A DNA stretch of 35,989 nucleotides from Condylostoma magnum (Eukaryota; Ciliophora; Heterotrichea; Heterotrichida; Condylostomatidae): positions 1-35,989 of the forward strand of contig CAKKTI010000210.1 in the NCBI GenBank assembly GCA_920105805.1, given 5' to 3'. The position numbers and the translations under genes are program-made. Positions 31,659 to 35,989 of the stretch are shown one piece after another. The notes beneath the pieces were generated by a model. That model did no database searches and was not told where the DNA came from. It saw only the letters and a program-made list of their open reading frames with translations. The stretch's first letter is position 1. Every line of letters begins with the position of its first letter.

Positions 31659-32492
31659 ATGTCACAAAGTAGAATTCCTATAATTCTATACTCAAACTCT
31701 CCATAGCCACAGGAGGAAAAGCTAATTTATATTAGCTAGATTACAGGTATAGACGACATATGCAAACAAGCTTCCTTGGCCTTGGGAATGCAATGCAGTA
31801 AATTGTTTAATGAAAACGGAGCATAAGTGACGTAAGTTTCTAAAATAAAGGAAAATCAGATTCTTTTTGCCTCTCAAGGTGAAAATTTTGCAGTAGTTAA
31901 TAAGCAATTTCTAAGATAAACGAGTTAATCCATTACAATAAAGATTACTTTAATGGGAGCAGCAGCGGTAGGAAAATCAGCCCTTGCCTTTCGCTATGCT
32001 TTAGATCAATTCAGAGAGTACTATGATCCTACAATTTCTGATACATTTCAGAAAAAAGTGAATATAGGTGAAAACTTGCTAAGTGTTGAAATTTTAGACA
32101 CAGCTGGCATGGAAGACTATCAACCTCTAGAAGACGACTGGATTAATAACAAAGATGCCATTCTACTAGTATACAGTGTTGACATTGAGTCTTCTTTATA
32201 TCACCTAAGAAACATATGAGATAAGATCAAAATGCGATACTCTCCCTAAAAAATGCCTACTGTGATTTTAGTAGGTAATAAAGTAGACCTATAAAGAACC
32301 ATTTCCCCAGAACAAGCCTTAGAATTCTCCTAGGAACTAAACATCACTCATTTTGAAACATCTGCTTTACAGAACTCTCAAATACAGGAAATGTTCAACT
32401 ATGTACTAGAAGATGTAATGAAACGTAAGAATTCAGTACCAAAAACGAATTAAATGGATAGCAGTCAATGTTGTAAATGCATCATTTTCTGA
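31659..32492 (+). CDS. Ras-like GTPase with N-terminal KHA/doublecortin-like beta-grasp domain
   Basis: 277 residues. Residues 1 to about 85 resemble the KHA or doublecortin-type ubiquitin-like fold: IPIILYSNS, ITGIDDICKQASLALGMQ, KLFNENGAQVTQVSKIKENQ and ILFASQGENF. A Ras domain follows in the same frame: strand 1 plus P-loop ITIKITLMGAAAVGKSALAF, switch I YDPTISDTF, switch II LDTAGMEDYQPLED, NKVD and ETSA. It ends CCKCIIF before TGA 32490-32492, a CAAX box with X=Phe (geranylgeranylation) and nearby Cys for palmitoylation. The positions of Ras Gly12 and Gly13 are both Ala (residues 102, 103), and Gln61 is Met (residue 151); these changes usually impair GTP hydrolysis. Starting at Met99 would delete strand 1 and part of the P-loop. 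Confidence 0.85.
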
Positions 32493-32502
32493 AATTAATC
32501 TA

Positions 32503-34788
32503 CTAACTATTATTTCTGATAAAATCGGCTATTTCTTCCACAGCCACATTTGTTTCCTCCCTTGCTTCCATATGTTTGGCCCTTACTACCCCCTGCTCTA
32601 ACTCTGTCTCCCCAATCCACACGGTCCATGGTATCTGTTTCTCACACGCATAGGCTATCTGCTCCTTCGGATTTGCCCGGTCCTTATAAAACGTCTCAGC
32701 TGGTATTTAATTCTCCCACAAAATACTGCATAGTTTCCACCTTTCCTCCAGGAGATTAAACTTACTACTGTTTCCTGCGGAAGCAACTAAAACTGATTTA
32801 CTTTCATACAACATCTACTGATTCTTGTACCTTTTTTCTATAATAGCAAACATCCTTTCTATACCAAGAGATACTCCTATTGCTGGTACTGGGTTTTTAC
32901 TGTTGTTTAGACGCATTATAAGCTCATCGTATCTACCACCACCTGCTATGGAGCCCACACCTTAGGAGTTATCAGTTAAAATGGCCTCGTAAACAAGGCC
33001 TGTATAGTAATCAAGTCCTCTGGCCAGGCATAGATCAAATTTCACTTTTGTACCAATTTAAAGCCAGTCGCAGTAGTTTTGTAAAATCTGCATTTCTTAT
33101 AGGGCCTTTTAAGCCCTTTCATTACTCTGTATCTACTCGTCTTGAGAAAGTTATTACAAAACCTCAGATATAGTACCTGATATCTACACATATTTCCCTA
33201 TTATGTCCACAGAATCACTACCTATACCTTTCTCTACAGTTAACTCATTGTATACTGTAGACCAAGTTTCCTTATCAAGCTTGTCTATAGACGATGAAAT
33301 AGTTCTGAATTTACTAGCAGAACAACCCGCTACTTCCAATACAGCGTCTAGAAGTTAACGATGATTTATTTTCAGCTCAAAGCTTAACTCCAGACCTTCT
33401 AAAATCTCAATCAGTATTTTCAAGATCTCTGCATCTTGGGCCATTTTACCACCCTGTCCGACTATATCAAAATCACATTGATAAAACTCTCTGAATCTTC
33501 CCTTTTTAATCTAGGGCTGATCTCTTCTATAAACCTTTCCAATCTAGTATCTTTTCCACTTAGTGATCTTATTCATGGCTACATACCTTGCAAAAGGAAC
33601 AGTTAAGTCATACCTTAAACTCAAGGCCTCCCCTCCCTAGTCAGCAAGATTGTATATTAACTTACTGCCCTCTTCGCCGTATTTGCCCATTAAAGTTTCC
33701 TTTAGTTCCATTACTGGCGTTTCTAGCTCACCTGCCATATGCTGCTTGAAGACTTGTTTTATCTTGTTAAACACCATTTCTCGTATAGCCATTTACTCAG
33801 GACTGAAGTCCCTCATACCCTTGGCTAGTTTCGGTATTCTTGTTTCTTAGTTTCTAGCCTCTAACTCTACTTCAAATATAGAGGAAAGGGAGTCAAAGTC
33901 TATATTAGGAATCGTTTTTACTGTACTCATGGCTAGTTTAGCTCCTCTGCCCACTGGTAGTTGTTTAGGCCTTCCACCGCCTTGGTTTAATTTTGATTCT
34001 CTTTGTGTTAGAATATCTACTTAGAATAGTATCTCCTGCCTTAGTAGGTCGTTTACTTATTAAACTCTATCAAGGAATATATTGCAAGTAGATTCGAATT
34101 ATTATAGATCAACTATACAGTTGAATGTGTTCTGAGCTTATAGGTCTATTTCTTGGGTAAAGTTGCTCACAGTGTTTCTTTACTGCATTCCGTTTAGAAT
34201 TAATTATAAGGATTAGCTAAAAGCAGATAGTATTGGGAATAATTAGATAGGAATTCTTTTTAGTTCTAGGTTATTAAGTTGAAATGAGTCTGAATTAGTT
34301 TCTTTTTCTATAGCTCGCCAGTAATTCTCTACAAAATCTCGTAGATTTCCAATTGATTAAACTTGCATTATGATTTAATCAATTAGGTTATTTTTCCTAG
34401 TTTATTTTGAGTCTTTTAGTAATGCTTCTATATTATCTAAACTAGTTTTTAATCCATTTGTAATTCCTTGGAATTTTGTACTATCAAATACTTTTGAGTT
34501 AATACTTTATAACTCACAAAATAAGCCTATTGCTAGCTCGTTTAATGGAAGGCTTTGCTTTAATTTATACACTCCTATAGCAAGTATTACATTAGCACCT
34601 ACCCAATCATTACTCAGTACATTCTTTTCTATGTCATGAAAACTTAAGGATTGAATGATATCTGCGGGCTATTCGTTTTGATTTAATCGTTAACAAATTT
34701 CTAGTATTTTTTAGCCATTTGTCTGCTATTTCTTGCGTAGAGCGGAGTTTAGTCTAAGGGATAAAGCTGATTTTGCAAATCGAGACAT
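32503..34788 (-). CDS. Histidyl-tRNA synthetase with long N-terminal extension
   Basis: 761 residues. The catalytic part starts near [12 protein letters not shown] (33930): [14 protein letters not shown], motif 1 region [17 protein letters not shown], motif 2 [20 protein letters not shown] followed by [12 protein letters not shown], the HisA loop [23 protein letters not shown], motif 3 [13 protein letters not shown], then the anticodon domain ending [11 protein letters not shown]. The extra 286 N-terminal residues ([20 protein letters not shown] ...) are helical. The first 25 are Arg/Lys/Ser-rich without acid, like a mitochondrial presequence, so both cytosolic and organellar forms may come from this gene. 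It ends TAG TAG (32500-32505). Start codons diverge by 32 bases from the next gene. Confidence 0.92.
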
Positions 34789-34820
34789 TAAGAAATTGGG
34801 TAAATTTTCGTAAGGCTCTG

Positions 34821-35597
34821 ATGTATTTTAGAAGGTACATAATTAAAGGCATTCTGGGTCAGGAGTTATTTAGCTGCCTTAGTCAATGTTGTATAGGTCT
34901 TATAGGGTTAGTGTTCCTCCTCCTATTACCACCTGGTTTTACATTTTATTTAATTGATACCACTAATTATGAAAATTTATACTATTTATATAGAAAACCT
35001 CTTTGTTTTAGGGATCTCACATTTCTTCTATGGTTTGATCGAAAAATTGGGATCTCTGGGATGAAAAGAGGCTTTGCTAGTTTTTATAGGGATTCTGAAG
35101 CCTTAATTCTTTATTTACTTAGCTTTTAAATTTGCAGGTTTACAGGTTAGTTTAAGTTTCGAGGAGAATTACCTGTTGATAGGAATTTTGATTTTGGTGA
35201 AGAGATTACAATATCTTTCTTGATATCAGGCTACTAAAACCTTATACTGACTTATTTACCCTAACTTTTATTCTATCCTCTAATAAGCCTATTTAATCTT
35301 TCCTAAATGAATTCTCCCGTCTTTTTATTAGGACTAGTTGGCTCTTTTACGGGACTACCATTCAAAGAATCAGGAAGGAACTACTATTACACATTTTTCT
35401 TTCTAATATTCTCTCACTCAAATGGCCTTCTAACCGTCTATTTCCTTTATCTCAAAGAACCCTTAAAGCTCTAGCCAAGTGCAAAATTACTATAAGTATT
35501 AGTTCAATAATCAAGCTCCTTATTCCTTTACTTTTGTTAGCCTAAGCTTTTCCTTTTTGGCGTTGTAAACAAAATCGATAAATCAATGTCAGAATAA
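34821..35597 (+). CDS. Multi-pass membrane protein, unrecognised
   Basis: 258 residues. It begins M-YFRRYIIKGILGQELF, followed by a strong membrane segment (CCIGLIGLVFLLLLPPGFTF). A polar stretch comes next (TTNYENLYYLYRKPLCFRDL, DFGEEITISFLISGY), then more hydrophobic segments (LILTYLPQLLFYPLISLF, SPVFLLGLVGSFTGLPF, YYYTFFFLIFSHSNGLLTVY). Few stop-type codons occur in the first half. The likely stop is TAA 35595-35597, with TAG and TAA close behind. I cannot assign a family. Confidence 0.6.
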
Positions 35598-35908
35598 AGG
35601 TCTTAGGTCATCTAACTTAATTAATTGAAAGTTTTAGCTTAACTATTCTAAAACATTGCAATTCCTTTTCTAGTTATATCAATTTTATAATCTAACTTTT
35701 CTAAGTAATTTTTCATTTATAAAATATCCAATCATATTAGCTAGAGACTATTTTGGGCTACTAATAGACAATTTATGATAGATGTAATTGATATTAGAGA
35801 GCATTTAAAATGTAAATAATAAATTTTACGATTTTACATAAATTATAAAGTACAAAGAGAAAGGATTAAAGCTAGCATCTTATTGAATGTTTAAGAATAA
35901 ATAATTAA
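35598..35908. other. AT-rich spacer between convergent genes
   Basis: About 310 bases with many stop-type codons in all frames and no recognisable feature. Confidence 0.4.
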
Positions 35909-35989
35909 CTAATTAGGCCAATGTGCTAAATAGCTGTCGACAAGTCTCTCATAAAAATCTCTCATAACTGCTTCACTTTTATGATCTGT
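35909..35989 (-). CDS. C-terminal end of a gene running off the window
   Basis: The minus strand reads TDHKSEAVMRDFYERLVDSY then LAHWPN up to TAG 35909-35911, with a second candidate TAA at 35891-35893. This is protein-like, but there are too few residues to identify it. Confidence 0.5.
   Translation of the reverse strand, partial: TDHKSEAVMRDFYERLVDSYLAHWPN

Noticed and set aside
31953-32219. Ras gene starting at MGAAAVGKSA
   Set aside because: It would lack the first beta strand. The same frame continues upstream through ITIKITL into a recognisable domain with its own Met.
1-35989. Karyorelict code (table 27, TGA the only stop)
   Set aside because: PanK, SF-assemblin, HisRS and SWEET would then run far past their conserved ends into opposite or adjacent genes. 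TAA and TAG must terminate here.
1-35989. Pseudogene-rich or degraded DNA because of many in-frame stops
   Set aside because: The stops fall at Gln and Trp positions of otherwise intact conserved proteins across the whole window, which is code reassignment rather than decay.
1-35989. tRNA, rRNA, snRNA genes, CRISPR arrays, telomeric repeats
   Set aside because: I looked for T-loop-like GTTCRA boxes, regularly spaced repeats and CCCTAA-type ends and found none. A covariance-model scan would be decisive for tRNAs.

Overview
The window reads as a piece of the somatic (macronuclear) genome of a heterotrich-type ciliate. It is AT-rich and densely packed, and almost every recognisable protein is interrupted by TAA, TAG and TGA under the standard code. 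Reading TAA and TAG as Gln and TGA as Trp restores full-length conserved proteins on both strands: RFC small subunit, histidyl-tRNA synthetase, UEV, SF-assemblin, P2X, pantothenate kinase, CFAP410 and others. The same three codons must also stop translation, because TAA, TAG and TGA each sit exactly at the expected C-termini. That dual use matches the Condylostoma magnum nuclear code (NCBI table 28) better than the karyorelict code, where only TGA terminates. All translations were done by hand. Any frame is formally open under this code, so gene ends rest on homology, tandem stops and neighbouring genes.

Layout. 40-6511: a calpain-like protein with degenerate active site (+) converging on a CDPK-like pseudokinase (-). 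6680-10148: a membrane protein and a divergent pantothenate kinase (+), converging on CFAP410 and choline/ethanolamine kinase (-). 10173-12487: a CENP-B-type helix-turn-helix protein and a P2X receptor (+). 12913-17678: four minus-strand genes (basic coiled-coil protein, PH-START protein, RBR-like zinc protein, RFC small subunit). 17731-17830: a 100-N assembly gap. 17831-23272: a multi-pass membrane protein broken by the gap and a 1548-residue cysteine-rich surface protein (-). 24002-25801: a SWEET sugar transporter abutting a protein with two cyclic-nucleotide-binding domains (+). 25778-29186: a head-to-head pair sharing a CxxCY motif, then a UEV ubiquitin-conjugating variant. 29188-30952: a basic protein and SF-assemblin (-). 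30980-32492: a tiny protein with a lipidation motif, a membrane-anchored coiled coil, and a Ras-like GTPase with an extra N-terminal domain (+). 32503-34788: HisRS with a long N-terminal extension (-). 34821-35989: a membrane protein (+) and the end of another gene (-).

The strongest signals are architectural. Adjacent genes are separated by 0 to about 90 bases in every orientation, sometimes with overlapping tails. Many genes end in two to four consecutive stop codons. Several enzymes (calpain, kinase, pantothenate kinase, Ras) have lost or changed key residues. Two unusual architectures stand out: a possible SWEET/cNMP-binding fusion and a beta-grasp-like domain fused to Ras. I saw no tRNA, rRNA, CRISPR array, telomere or intact transposon.
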